NCBI GenBank assembly: GCA_036924285.1
Contig: JAYKYS010000014.1
Span: forward strand, 5,456,001-5,520,000
Direction: 5' to 3'
Origin: Asterella californica
Taxonomy: Eukaryota; Streptophyta; Marchantiopsida; Marchantiales; Aytoniaceae
DNA length: 64,000 bases
Of this stretch, positions 24,032 through 34,203 are shown in pieces. Both the position numbers and the translations under genes were made by a program. Every line of letters starts with the position of its first letter. Position 1 is the stretch's first letter. The notes beneath the pieces were generated by a model. It had not been told where the DNA came from, searched no databases, and worked only from the letters and a program-made list of their open reading frames with translations.

Positions 24032-24523
24032 TCACAACTCAGCCGAGTCCTCTTTTGAAGTTGACAACTTCTCCGTCTCAGCTCTTTGAGTCTCGTCCAA
24101 CTTCTCGACTACTGACGTAAGTAGGGCGGCCACATCGACGCACTTGTGTCCTCTTGATAGATCACCCACTCCACAACTTGGACAAGGATCTTCGCCTAGA
24201 AGCTGAATTGACGCTGGTGACGATGGACCCACTCGAAGACTTAAATCAGTAAACTCCCGCTTCCCTTTAGCTCTCTCGGTTCTGATTCTAGTTGGACAAT
24301 TCACTACTTTGTGTCCCAACCCTCTACAGAAATAACACCACAAGTCGGTTTCTACTCTTCTCCTCGGAGATTCTACTTGAGGTTTAGTACTAGGGTTTTC
24401 AAACTCGACGATAATCTCTCTCGAACTTTCTCCGACACTTACTATGACGTCTAAACCTTGAGGAAGGTTTCTAAGTCTAACTTTCCAATCTTTTGAATTT
24501 CCACTCATGTTGCACCTTCTCAA
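24032..24523 (-). CDS. extra zinc-knuckle ORF in the leader of B
   Basis: 163 residues with one CCHC knuckle (CYFCRGLGHKVVNC) and a second cysteine pair (CPSCGVGDLSRGHKC). The N-terminal part has VRLRNLPQGLDVIV, which may form a small RNA-contacting fold, but I do not recognise a family. It lies 5' of the capsid ORF and would be a second nucleic-acid-binding protein besides the gag knuckle at 21944-23245. Whether it is a separate protein or an N-terminal extension of gag is open. Confidence 0.6.
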   Translation of the reverse strand: MRRCNMSGNSKDWKVRLRNLPQGLDVIVSVGESSREIIVEFENPSTKPQVESPRRRVETDLWCYFCRGLGHKVVNCPTRIRTERAKGKREFTDLSLRVGPSSPASIQLLGEDPCPSCGVGDLSRGHKCVDVAALLTSVVEKLDETQRAETEKLSTSKEDSAEL

Positions 24524-24644
24524 CCATTAAGTGGACAAAATATCATAGAGGAAAATAATTCTACATCACTTTCTTCTCTTCCGAGCTTTGTATTGGAAAT
24601 CGTGTATTATACATGCTATACACGAAATAAAATCTAATCTAAAA

Positions 24645-24944
24645 TTAACTATCGAAGATATGATCCTCCTCACCATCGTTTGTACTAATAACAACAGACA
24701 TCTTGAACTCACTCTCGTAAGGATCCAACTCTACTTCACTAGGAGCATTCGTGGCCTCCACAGTGAATGATGCTTTAAACTCAGCTTTCTTCAAATCTGT
24801 GCCAATGGTCGCGGAAGCTTCTTCGTATAGGGTAAAGAGGGCACCCCAAGTGCTATAGATGCGGGTTCGTAACTCATCTATACTTAACTTGGGCTTCTCC
24901 GTCTCTGTTCGAACTCCTAAACGTCTCTTCTTCCACCTCGTCAT
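24645..24944 (-). CDS. small first ORF of B, unknown
   Basis: 99 residues, starting MTRWKKRRLG and ending in an acidic tail (NDGEEDHIFDS). It contains a short helical-looking stretch (YSTWGALFTLYEEAS). No family recognised. It is the first frame after the leader and precedes the zinc-knuckle ORF by 121 bases. It may be the N-terminus of that ORF after a frameshift. Confidence 0.4.
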   Translation of the reverse strand: MTRWKKRRLGVRTETEKPKLSIDELRTRIYSTWGALFTLYEEASATIGTDLKKAEFKASFTVEATNAPSEVELDPYESEFKMSVVISTNDGEEDHIFDS

Positions 24945-25106
24945 TCAAACTGGATTCCCCATGAAGTATTTTCAAGACCTCATTGTATGCCGAAACGTAT
25001 ATCTCTTAGTTGGTAAGAGATCTCTCCAAGATTTTTGTGGTCTCTAGTAGCTCAACCTCCAAGCTACTAAATCATGAAGTTTCAATAGAAACTTCCCTAA
25101 TCAGAA

Positions 25107-25545
25107 GAGATGGTGATGACTGTACAAATTTCCAGAGAACTGACATTTGTATATTTTCACTTCCCTCATGGTTGTCAACCCCCTCCACTTTGAAAAATTC
25201 TTTCTCCCTCTTCAGACCTCATCTTCTCATGATTTCTTTTGTTCTGGATAGCTTATAAGCCAATCTAAAACACTAGAAAATTTCTCAGGAAAATAAAATT
25301 CACAGAAAATCTGACACTGACTGTAAATTTTTTCCAGATAACAGAATTCCTCAACTCTCACGAATAGACCCCCTCAACTTTGAAAATTCATTGCTCCCTC
25401 TCTAGACCACCTTTTGCTATGATTTCTTTTGTCTTGGATAGGTTATCAGCCACTCTAAAACAATGGAAAGTTTTACAGGAAAATAAAATTCACAGAAAAG
25501 TTGACAGCGACTGTACAAATTTTCCAGAGAGCAGAATTTCTAAAC
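25107..25545 (-). repeat. tandem repeat in the leader of B
   Basis: Two units of about 190 bases (near 25168-25356 and 25357-25545) share CCCTCAACTTTGAAAA-type, ATGATTTCTTTTGT and AGGAAAATAAAATTCACAGAA blocks. A partial third unit (GACTGTACAAATTTCCAGAG) stands at about 25120. They lie in the untranslated leader between primer site and first ORF. Confidence 0.8.
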
Positions 25546-25826
25546 TCATAAATTTCTCTCCTCTAATAACTTTTCTCTCCTCCTTTCTCTACAACTCTTG
25601 TGCACCCTCTTTCAACTCTCCTCAAACCCTTTGTAAGTGAACAAGATGTAAAGAATGACTTCGAACGCGTCATATATCACTACGAGATACACTAAAAGTT
25701 CTAATGTTGCTAACATCGCGTTAGCTCTCTCTCCTCCTAACGTTCTCTCCATGTGTTCTCTCATAATCTCTTTTTGTCTAATATAAAACTGAACTCTAAA
25801 CATTTTCAATGATCCCTTCAAGTGAG

Positions 25827-25844
25827 ATCCCAGCAACAGAACCA
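25827..25844 (-). promoter_or_regulatory. primer binding site of B
   Basis: On the minus strand TGGTTCTGTTGCTGGGAT follows the 5' LTR after four T residues. The T-rich spacer and TGG start resemble primer sites of Athila/Tat-type elements. The tRNA is not assigned. Confidence 0.65.
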
Positions 25845-25848
25845 AAAA

Positions 25849-26763
25849 TGTAAACCCTCCACGATCTCATCGATCAACTACCCCCCCCGATCTCTCAACC
25901 TCCACGATCGTCACCGATGAATCTGCAAATGTCGAGCCTGTCTCTCACTCAAGGGTCACCTCTGATGGGTTTGACGGAAGCACACCATGAATCTTGAAGG
26001 AAAAAATGCTAAGTTCACTCATTCATACACCCACAAACTTATCAACTAAAAATCTCCATAAACTCATTAACTAAAATCCTCCATTCTAACGACGTCTCTC
26101 AAGTTCTCACATGCTAAAAATATCTCACACTCTCTATATTACTCAAGTTTTCATTACGACAATGTGAAAACAAGGATGAGAAGCTCTTCTCTACTCCTCT
26201 ATTTATACATTCTAGGTTTTTATTTTGGTATCCTCTGGTAACTCAGCCGTAACTACTTTTACCGGGTTTTACTAAGATATTACTTAAGATAAAAGCATTT
26301 ATCATATGGGTTTTTTATCTTTTCACATGGGCTTATTTCTTCAAAGTCAACAACTTGTAGAAGGATTCTGGAATATTCTCAAGGAATCTCGAATTTCCAC
26401 CCCCCTCTACACTAAGACCCACTAAAAAGGGAACATGTGGAATCTCTTCTTGTTTTTAATGCCCACAAAGTCCACAACTTTAATCCAACCACTAATATCA
26501 AGTCAAAAAGGAGATAAGGGATACTTTCCACCTCCTTTCTACCTTTTAGACAAGATGACAAGATAGTAGTGCTCACTCTTTAGCAAATATCTGAATTCTG
26601 CCAAAAGTATAGCTAAGTTTAACCATAACTAACTTTAGCTAGTCATGACTAACTTTATACCTCCTAAAAGTACTTTGGCAGCAAATAAACATTCTCAACA
26701 CTTAGTTAGAACTAAACAACTTACTAATAGACAAACTTCCTATGTGTAACATAGATCGTTACA
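25849..26763 (-). repeat. 5' LTR of B
   Basis: 915 bases. In the direction of transcription it begins TGTAACGATCTA, and it ends GGAGGGTTTACA next to the primer site. A consensus plant TATA box (TATAAATAG) is at 26199-26207 on the minus strand. Confidence 0.92.
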
Positions 26764-26782
26764 GATCTGCTCCTATCGGAGC

Positions 26783-28742
26783 TCATAACGCGACTTCTGA
26801 TAAGCTAGAAAGTCCTGCAGTTACCTCGGGTGTCACTGAGGTGGCTTCCTCCTCATCGCTCTTCGCTGGTCCTGCTGTCGCTGCTACTGCTTTTTCCTCG
26901 GCTTTGGCTTCGGCTTCGGCTTCGGCTTCCGGCTCTGCTTTTGCTTTTGCTTCGGAAGACGTGAGCGTCTTCTGGGAAGCGGAGTCGACCGGTGCTTCCT
27001 CGCTCTTCTGGAGCATTAGCTCGGTACTAGGGACCATGGCGACCTCATAAGGGTCCAGGGAAGTCGCTTCCTCCACGCAGAATACCTCGGAAGACGGCTC
27101 GTCTTCCTGTCTTCCAGAAGACATCTTGTCTTCCGGGGCATCTTCCGGAGTCTTCTCGGCTTCCAACGCTGTCACTACCAAGTGCACAACGAGGTCGAAC
27201 TCCTCCTTCTCCAATTCGGATCCAGTAGATGGTGCTGGAGCTTGAGAAGATGCAGTTGCGGGTGTCGAAAGCGAGAGAAGACCATAGAGTGTATTCACTC
27301 TCTCTATCTGCCGATCCAAATACATGAACATACTCTCTCTGCATTCCACCAACCTTGTCTTGGACTCGCTGTCCCATCCTCTAGCCAAGGTAAGCAACCT
27401 CCTACCCGCGGTGAAGTTGAACTTCTTCCGAAGCGCTTCCACCGACTGTGCTAGCATCTCCTGCGCACGAGCTTCCGCTGCTTCCCGCTGCCTCTTCTCA
27501 GCTGCAACTCGCGCTTCTGCGACTTCCCGCTGCGTCTTCCATGTTGTCTTCTCCTCTGCGAGGGCGGTGATCTTCCCTCGCACTCGGAGAACCTCCTGAT
27601 CTCGTTGTTGTACACGCGCCTGCAACTCCTGGTGGCTCTTCCGAAGCTACACCAGCTCCTTGGCAGAAGCGGCTGCTTCCGCCTTGTACTTCGCTGCGAG
27701 CTTCTCCGTTGTGCGGAGACTAGCTTCCAGCGCCTCTGTCTCTTCTGGCCTTCTTCCTGTCGCAGCAAGATGCGCAGACCGAATTCAGGTTGCAAGGGCT
27801 TCTCTTGAACCTTCGCTCTCTTCTCCAGCAACTCCATAGCAGGCTGGATCTCGGATCGGAAGAAGGCACTGAACTCCTCCAGTCGTCTTCCTACGGAAGA
27901 CAGGCTCATCTCCACGACTCGATCGGAGGTCTCTACCTTGTCTTCCAGAGGCAAGGAGGCCTCTTCCACCACTATGATCTTCATCTTCTGCACACGGGAA
28001 GAAGCTACTCTTCTCATCTTCCGGGGTGGAAGATCTCTCCCCATGGCAGAAGCGGTCCTCTTCACTGCACTTCCCCGCATCGCAGTAGGAGTATCCCTCC
28101 GTCCCTTGTCTTCTGGAGTCTTCGGAAGACTTCCTGGTGTGGCAGAAGCGGTCTTCTGCTCAACTCGGGTGCTCAAGGACTCCTCTGGTGAGTCAGACTC
28201 CGATCCCGAATGAATGAGGGAGGTGGTCTTCCTAGATACACTTCTAGGACCCATCTTCCTCGGAGGTGTGGCGTCTTCCGATCCACTAGGATCATCTTTC
28301 CTCACCAGAAGCGTCTTCTGATGAGAGCCGAGCCTCAGCTGCGGCATCAGAGTGGGAGCTCGGTCATCTCATGTTGCCCTGTTGGCCCATACTTCACCAA
28401 CTGACCTTCCGTGAGATCTCCCATGGCTACGTACAAGTAACAGAGGAAAGGTGTCAAGTGTCCTCCCGTCGGGGTACCTAAGTACGCTAGCTCCACCTGT
28501 ACATATATGTGGAAGAATAAGCCCTAGTTGACGGGCACATCTTCCGCACACACTGCTTCCAGGAACTCCACGTCTTGATCTCCAAGGTACCTCGTCTTCT
28601 GCGCTTTCCCCTTGGGAAAGAGATGTAGAAACAGCTTCGTCAGAAGTCGCTTCTTCGGCTCCCGGTAAGATTCGATCTTCCACCCATTCTTCACTGCCTG
28701 TCCTCCACGAAGAGACAAGTTGTGCTTCCAGGCACATACCAC
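26783..28742 (-). pseudogene. unknown coiled-coil protein of element C
   Basis: Read from 28742 to 26783. The N-terminal domain (SYREPKKR, FFHIYVQVELAYL, LYVAMGDLTEGQLVKYG) is followed by a Ser-, Lys- and Arg-rich linker (28347-27800) and a long Glu/Ala/Arg coiled coil with an acidic EAEAEAEAKAEEK tail. Breaks: TAG at 28524-28526, a stop overlapping the next ATG (TGATG, near 28347), a frameshift near 27740-27790, TAG at 27647-27649. The same architecture is found in element E (52553-54190), where the 28524 TAG position carries Trp. I do not recognise the family; a gag-like or other structural role for a mobile element is one possibility. Confidence 0.6.
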
Positions 28743-28806
28743 TCACTCACGATCCTGGGTTAGATCTTCTTCTCGAGCCAATAACCTCGATCCTCGGATT
28801 CTGGTC

Positions 28807-29720
28807 TGTAACGACCTATGTTACACATAGGAAGTTTGTCTATTAGTAAGGTGTTTAGTTATAACTAAGTGTTGAGAATGTTTATTGGCTGCCAAAGTAC
28901 TTTAAGGAGGTATCAAGTTAGTCATGACTAGCTAAAAGTTAGTTATGGTTAAACTTAGCTGTACTTTTGGCAGAATTCAGATATTTGCCAAAGAGTGAGC
29001 ACTACTATCTTGTCATCTTGTCTAAAAGGTAGAAAGGAGGTGGAAAGTATCCCTTATCTCCTTTTTGACTTGATATTAGTGGTTGGATTAAAGTTGTGGA
29101 CTTTGTGGGCATTAAAAACAAGAAGAGATTCCACATGTTTCCTTTTTAGTGGGTCCTAGTGTAGAGGGGGGTGGAAATTCGAGATTCCTTGAGAATATTT
29201 CAGAATCCTTCTAGAAGTTGTTGACTTTGAAGGAATAAGCCCATGTGAAAAGGTAAAAAGCCCATGTGATCAATGCTTTTATCTTAAGTAATATCTTAGT
29301 AAAATCCGGTAAAAGTAGTTACGGCTGAGTTACCGGAGGGTACCAAAGTAAAAACCTAGAATGTATAAATAGAGGAGTAGAGAAGAGCTCCTCATCCTTG
29401 TTTCCACATTGTCGTAATGACAACTTGAGTAATATAGAGAGTGTGAGATATTTTTAGCATGTGAGAAACTTGAGAGACGTCGTTAGAATGGAGGATTTTA
29501 GTTGATGTGTTTAAGGAGATTTTTAGTTGATAAGTTTGTGGGTGTATGAATGAGTGAACTCAGCATTTTCCTTTCAAGTTCATGGTGTGCTTCCATCAAA
29601 GCCATCAGAGGTGACCCCTGAGTGAGAGACAGGCCCGACATGTTGCAGATTCGTGGATGACGATCGTGGAGGTTGAGAGATCAGGGGGTAGTTGATCGAT
29701 AGGACCGCGGAGGGTTTATA
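28807..29720 (+). repeat. solo LTR of the B family
   Basis: 914 bases, TGTAACGACCTA to GGGTTTATA, inverted relative to element B. The flanks are GGTC (28803-28806) and GGTC (29721-29724), a 4-base target duplication. No internal sequence is attached on either side, so it arose by recombination between the two LTRs of a full element. A TATAAATAG box is at 29364-29372. It sits just upstream of the C protein frame. Confidence 0.93.
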
Positions 29721-29724
29721 GGTC

Positions 29725-31206
29725 TGTGGAAGGCCCTGCGCCACCAATCTTCAATCTAGGAAGATGGTTGAGCTTCCTCGAGCTACTCCTGCCTTCGCAG
29801 GTACACGGTTGCAGGGTGGTAACGCTGCAAGAAGGAAGAAGAAGGAATGGGCTGCTATGGGTCGGACAGAAGAGACCCGAAATGGACCCTCACGTCTTCT
29901 CGCGCATTTTGCCTGTCCTTCCAGTCTTCTAGTCTCTCTAGGAAGATGTGGATTTGAGAAGCTTGGAAGATCGGGAGGCACAGGTCTAGTTTCCGACTTC
30001 CAACTTCTCGAAATAACAAAAGAACTCACCACGCCACTCAGGATTCGTACCAAGCCTCTCTTAACACAAAAGCAAAGCAAATCCACTCTTGATACGAATT
30101 GGGTACAGTCGACTTCCGAAGACAGTCAAGCTATTGAAGCGTCTTCCGAAGACAGTCTTCCGAAGATGTTCCAATCTTCCGAAGCGTCTTTTATTCAACG
30201 TTTCGGGAGTAGAGGAGTAGTAGGGTATGGAAATTGATAGCTGGGATCGTCAATTTCAAGACGATGGGTAGGGAAGCTTGAATTGAACTCGGGAAGAATC
30301 AAGAAGATGTCTGACAGAAATTGGGCAGCGCTTTCGCGCTCAATGTCACAATAGGAAAATAAGGACGGGAGATTCGATCGATCAAGCTGCCTGCAAACCA
30401 CTGGGGAAGCGCGGGGGATACCGACAAAGGCGAGAAGCAGTGGGGAAGGAAAGAGAACATGGGAAGAACCTCTACTGTCTTCTGTCGACTTTCCGAGCTG
30501 TCTTTGATCTTCTGCGCGCTTCTGGTTCTGGTTCCAGCTCTAATGCGACTCCACAAGGCTGCTTCCGCTGTCAGCTTCTGGCTACGCCTCAATTCCACCT
30601 TCGATTTCACTCAACCACCTTCCAATGTCAGCTTCCAGGAGCTCACAGAAAACGTCTTCCACTCACTATGCTTCTTGCGCTTCAGCAATTCGATCTTGCC
30701 TTCTTGCTAGCTTCGAATTGATCCTAACCTCACTCGATTTCACCTCGCTGCCTCCTCACTCAAAGCTAACCCTTCGAATCGAACTTCTCAACCAAGAAGC
30801 GTCCTGCTGCGGGAAGTTGGAAATCTGCTAATGCGCTTCGTGCGCATCTTCCCTGCAGTTTAGGGGTTTCAACCCGAGATGACTTACCCGACCTACCTAT
30901 CTTCTTGGTGTTACTTAGTAGATACACCCACTCTTTTACTAGGTTAAGCTTCCTCGGTTGCCGTCTTCTGGAAGATGCGTGTCTTCCGCCGTCTTCCGTC
31001 TTCCGAAGACACCGCCGAGAAGACGCTTCCCGGAAGACAGTCGTCTTCCGAAGAAGTCAACTTCTTATTACAAAAAGCTCGTAAGATCGTCTTCTTGCTA
31101 AGGAAGCCGTAATCTTAAGTAACAACGCTTCTTCAGTTATACAAACAAGTTATTATTCTTAAAAATTTCAAAAATTCGTGAATCCTGTAATTTGTGGGCA
31201 CCGCAG
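29725..31206 (-). other. element C, right part (leader or terminal region)
   Basis: No coding frame that I can support. About 950 bases (29810-30763) recur in reverse orientation at 43632-44548 with long matching runs, for example GATACGAATT and the region around CTCTCTTAACACAAAAGCAA. Dense CTTCCGAAGAC words occur at 30960-31050. It lies upstream of the C protein in the coding direction, so it may be a promoter-bearing terminal region. Confidence 0.6.
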
Positions 31207-31405
31207 AAGGTGGGACCTGTGGCAACCCAATTACATGTTGATTCTCAACAGCAGATGGAGTTAGCGGCTGCTGAGCTTGTGCTTAGAGATCCTACACAGG
31301 TAGGACACAAGTTTACTCAAGAGACACTTGAGCAACTCCAGATAGGAGGGGATGGCTTCTTGACTGAAGAGGAGAAACGAGCTTTTGAGCAGATGATAGT
31401 GAGCC
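31207..31405 (+). pseudogene. short D1 pol fragment
   Basis: Continues D1 pol after the C insertion (VGPVATQLHVDSQQQMELAA to FEQMIVS). It matches D2 at 33600-33400 and ends at the inverted junction with D2. Confidence 0.9.
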
Positions 31406-31707
31406 AAGTAACGCATCCCCCATAACCCCGGTGGCATCATCACAAGATCAAGAACCCACTGAAAATGAATACTAGGTGGATAAGTAGGTACAAGCCCATC
31501 TCTGTAACGGACCTTAGAGTAGAACTGGCAGTGCAGACACGACCCAACAAAGTCCACCACGTCTTGATACAAACCCTTCCACCAATAACGCTCCTTCAGC
31601 TTCGTGTATGTAGCCCAGACTCCACGATGTCCAGCCCACAAGGTATCATGAAACTCCTTCAGCAGATTAAGCTTTGTCGGTTGATCATCCACCACTCTAG
31701 TAAGCAT
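31406..31707 (-). pseudogene. integrase zinc domain of D2, truncated
   Basis: Contains EFHDTLWAGHRGVWATY and CLHCQFYSK, the HHCC domain, then WVLDLVMMPPG. It is cut after MRYLA at the junction. A TGA replaces Trp at 31732-31734, separating it from the RNase H frame in the same phase. Confidence 0.88.
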
Positions 31708-31731
31708 CCCATCTCTTCTCTTCGGACGTTT

Positions 31732-33768
31732 TCACAGATAACCCTCACGTAGAAGATAACTATACGCCTTCCGTCTGATCTCCTTGAACTCTGCATCACT
31801 CCATCCTTCTCTTCTGGATAACAAACTCAGATAAAATCCAATATTGCGGAACTTTTCTGAGTAGAACCCCTCATTGAACGGCAGTGGTTCCAAGTCTGAA
31901 GTCTGCTGACCAACTTGGCACCAAACGTCTCTCTTCTCTTCATTTTCCACCTCTGCAAACATCTCATCCTCATCTGTATAACGAGCCCTAGACAACATAT
32001 CTGCAACTGGATTGTCTTTCCCTGCTATATGCTTTAGCTCAGGGTTTAGACTCCGGACATAAGCAATCCATCGTAGCATTGCTATGTCTGGTGTATTGCA
32101 GTTTGCTATCATACCCAACAAAGGCAAACAATCTGTTTCTAGTATCACATGAGCTCCTATCAAGAACTCTCGATCTACCTTCATAGCAGTAACAGCTCCC
32201 CACAACTCACGCTTCACTTGAGGATAGTTACGCTGTCTATCTGTTAAGATCCGAGCTCCAAACCTTGAAACAAACCGCACACCTTCTGCATCTTCTTGGC
32301 CAACGGCCCATCCAATCGCCTTTGGACTCGTATCAACAGTTAGTACCACAGGTCTCCCGCTCTCGTAGCTAAGCCTCCTTAGTATAGGTGGAGACTTCAG
32401 AATCTTCTTCAGCTGCTCCATCGTCTCATGATGTTCTTGCTGCCAAGTAAACCTCCTTCCCTTTCTCAGAAGTGCATATAGAGGCTCGGCAATATGTGCA
32501 TAATGAGGAATACTCACACGAAAGAACACACAAGCTCCTAAGAACCGTCGAACCTCAGTGATGTTGGTGCAGTCAGCTATCCTTGCTATAGCATCTACCT
32601 TCTCTGGGTTCGGACGCCTCCCAAAAGTACCACACAGATGACCTACTACCACAATCTCTGACATCCCAAAGCGAGATTTGGTACCTGATAGAGTGAGGTG
32701 TACCTCCTCCAAACGCATCAGAATCTTCTCCACATCTCGAATGTGGTCTGCAACGAACTTTCTGCAACCATCAGAAGTCACTGCTTCGTCCTTGTCCTCC
32801 ACCGGACAGCCTTTCATGGGAATATCATCCAGAAACGGGATAGTGACCTCAGGCACAAACTCTCGTAACACCTTATGCATCGCATTTTGCATATGAGCTA
32901 CTGAGTTTGTCGCACCCTGAGGAAGGGTACACATCCGCATCAATCCCAAAGGTGTACGCATGGTAGTCAAGTCTCTACTCTCCAAAGCAAGCTGAAACTG
33001 ATCATAACCTGAAAACAGATCTCCAATAGAATAGATTGACCTTCCAGCAAACGCCTCAGCTACTTCATCAACCACAGGTCCTGTTCCAACGTTTCGAATT
33101 GTGATATTGTTGGCAGGCTGCAAGTCTTGGATGAAGCGTAGAGCTCCTGTCTTCTTAGGTACTGTGAACCATCGGCTAGAGTACGGAGCCATAGATGGTT
33201 CAAGAATACCCATCTGCATCCTCTCCTTCAGTAACTCAATCACCTTCGGTAGCAAGGCACGAGGGACTGGAATCGGCTTCAAATCCCAAGGTACGTGAGG
33301 AACAGTGAAGATAACCATCGGAGCTATCACACTAGGATCCACACAACCTATCTCCTCAGCCGAGAAAGAAAATGCCTTACCATGGCTAACTATCATCTGT
33401 TCAAAAGCTCGTTTCTCCTCTTCAGTCAAGAAGCCACCCCCTCCTATCTGGAGCTCCTCGAGTGTCTCCTGAGTAAACTTGTGTCCTACCTGTGTAGGAT
33501 CTCTAAGCACAGGCTCAGCAGCCGCTAACTCCATCTGCTGCTGAGAATCAACAGGTAACTGGGTCGCCACAGGTCTCACCTTCCTCGCTACAGCTTTATA
33601 CTTGGCGTGTACTTCCGCTTCCTGATGTAAGCCACACCAACAGACTGCATCCTTCCATCCATTCTCCAGTCTCGGATGAGGACGATATCGCAAGTACGAG
33701 ATAATTTCCTCATAGACTTCACGAGAATGGATGGGGATCACCACCCTACCTCCCATCTGTTCCATCAA
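31732..33768 (-). CDS. RT and RNase H of D2
   Basis: 678 residues. After the HSREVYEEI region comes RT with PVPRALLPKVIELL, SRWFTVPKKTGALRF, GDLFSGYDQF and the variant catalytic motif FLDDIPMKGC in place of YxDD. RNase H follows with VDTSPKAIGWAVG, KRELWG, TDCLPLL and KDNPVADMLSRARY. The family's pol enters by a -1 shift from gag; here the pol N-terminus (34072-33770) is in another frame because of an indel near 33780. The frame ends at a TGA that replaces a Trp. Confidence 0.88.
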   Translation of the reverse strand: MMEQMGGRVVIPIHSREVYEEIISYLRYRPHPRLENGWKDAVCWCGLHQEAEVHAKYKAVARKVRPVATQLPVDSQQQMELAAAEPVLRDPTQVGHKFTQETLEELQIGGGGFLTEEEKRAFEQMIVSHGKAFSFSAEEIGCVDPSVIAPMVIFTVPHVPWDLKPIPVPRALLPKVIELLKERMQMGILEPSMAPYSSRWFTVPKKTGALRFIQDLQPANNITIRNVGTGPVVDEVAEAFAGRSIYSIGDLFSGYDQFQLALESRDLTTMRTPLGLMRMCTLPQGATNSVAHMQNAMHKVLREFVPEVTIPFLDDIPMKGCPVEDKDEAVTSDGCRKFVADHIRDVEKILMRLEEVHLTLSGTKSRFGMSEIVVVGHLCGTFGRRPNPEKVDAIARIADCTNITEVRRFLGACVFFRVSIPHYAHIAEPLYALLRKGRRFTWQQEHHETMEQLKKILKSPPILRRLSYESGRPVVLTVDTSPKAIGWAVGQEDAEGVRFVSRFGARILTDRQRNYPQVKRELWGAVTAMKVDREFLIGAHVILETDCLPLLGMIANCNTPDIAMLRWIAYVRSLNPELKHIAGKDNPVADMLSRARYTDEDEMFAEVENEEKRDVWCQVGQQTSDLEPLPFNEGFYSEKFRNIGFYLSLLSRREGWSDAEFKEIRRKAYSYLLREGYL

Positions 33769-33769
33769 C

Positions 33770-34132
33770 CTATCTACACCATCCAGCCAACGAACAAACT
33801 ACAAACTGCACACCTACAAACTCCTCATAAACACCAGAAATCATCTCATCTTCCTTCAGAACTCCTGTACAACGCAGATTTGCTGCACACCTCTCCATCT
33901 CCCTTCTACTCTTCTCAGTCAAATCCTCCATCCGTGTGAACTCACTCCAATCATCAGAACTGAAAGCCATCAACCCAGATTTCCAACTATGCACAGTGCA
34001 ACTACTTTCTGAATCTTGAGCAGCCTTTCCATCAACCTCCTGTGATCCCTCAGGCTGCTCAAGCGGGATCATAGTAGCAGTAGATCCATCACTCTCGCTA
34101 TCCCGTCCTACGAGAGTGGTTTCAGAAAACCC
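33770..34132 (-). pseudogene. pol N-terminal region of D2, frameshifted
   Basis: MIPLEQPEGSQ to EEFVGVQ, matching D1 16861-17135. An indel near 33780 puts it out of frame with the RT. No known domain; it lies between protease and RT. Confidence 0.75.
34126..34132 (-). promoter_or_regulatory. -1 frameshift heptamer GGGTTTT (D2)
   Basis: The gag phase reads AAG GGT TTT CTG, so G GGT TTT is in the same phase as in A1 and A2, although the surrounding sequence has diverged. The pol phase opens here. Confidence 0.7.
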
Positions 34133-34203
34133 TTACCCCTATAGATAGGAGAATCCCTCAAAGTTTGACGGTTTCGTTCGTGGTTCGTACGAACGGTCAG
34201 AAA

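Larger units (their letters stand above)
19000..26763 (-). mobile_element. Ty3/Gypsy element B, integrase core deleted
   Basis: Minus-strand element with LTRs 19000-19920 and 25849-26763. The flanks are GATC (18996-18999) and GATC (26764-26767), a 4-base target duplication. The order is 5' LTR, primer site, leader with tandem repeats, two small ORFs, gag, gag-protease, RT, RNase H, integrase zinc domain, 3' LTR. The RT motif FIDDFCVYG and the text around it fit the Athila/Tat side of plant Gypsy elements. The integrase core and polypurine tract are missing, so this copy could only have moved before that deletion or with help. Confidence 0.9.
17354..31206 (-). mobile_element. unclassified element C, itself carrying B and a solo LTR
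   Basis: D1 pol stops at AAGGTG (17348-17353) and resumes at AAGGTG (31207-31212), so C is bounded by a likely 6-base target duplication. Its own sequence is 17354-18999, 26764-28806 and 29725-31206, about 5.1 kb, rich in GAAGAC and CTTCCG words. It codes on the minus strand for one unknown protein (26783-28742). I see no direct repeats or clear terminal inverted repeats at its ends, so its class is open. Its right part recurs inverted at 43632-44548. Confidence 0.65.

Noticed and set aside
26752..28818. Terminal inverted repeats TAGATCGTTACAGA and TCTGTAACGACCTA, read as a DNA transposon
   Set aside because: They are the outer ends of two B-family LTRs in opposite orientation; the 4-base target duplications place the true LTR ends further out.
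30955..31060. CRISPR-like array of CTTCCGAAGAC repeats
   Set aside because: Spacing is irregular, there are no uniform spacers and the context is plant; simple short-word repetition within element C.
17354..31206. Element C as an LTR retrotransposon with LTRs at its two ends
   Set aside because: The left (17354-18999) and right (29725-31206) parts show no direct repeat on reading, so I left the class open.
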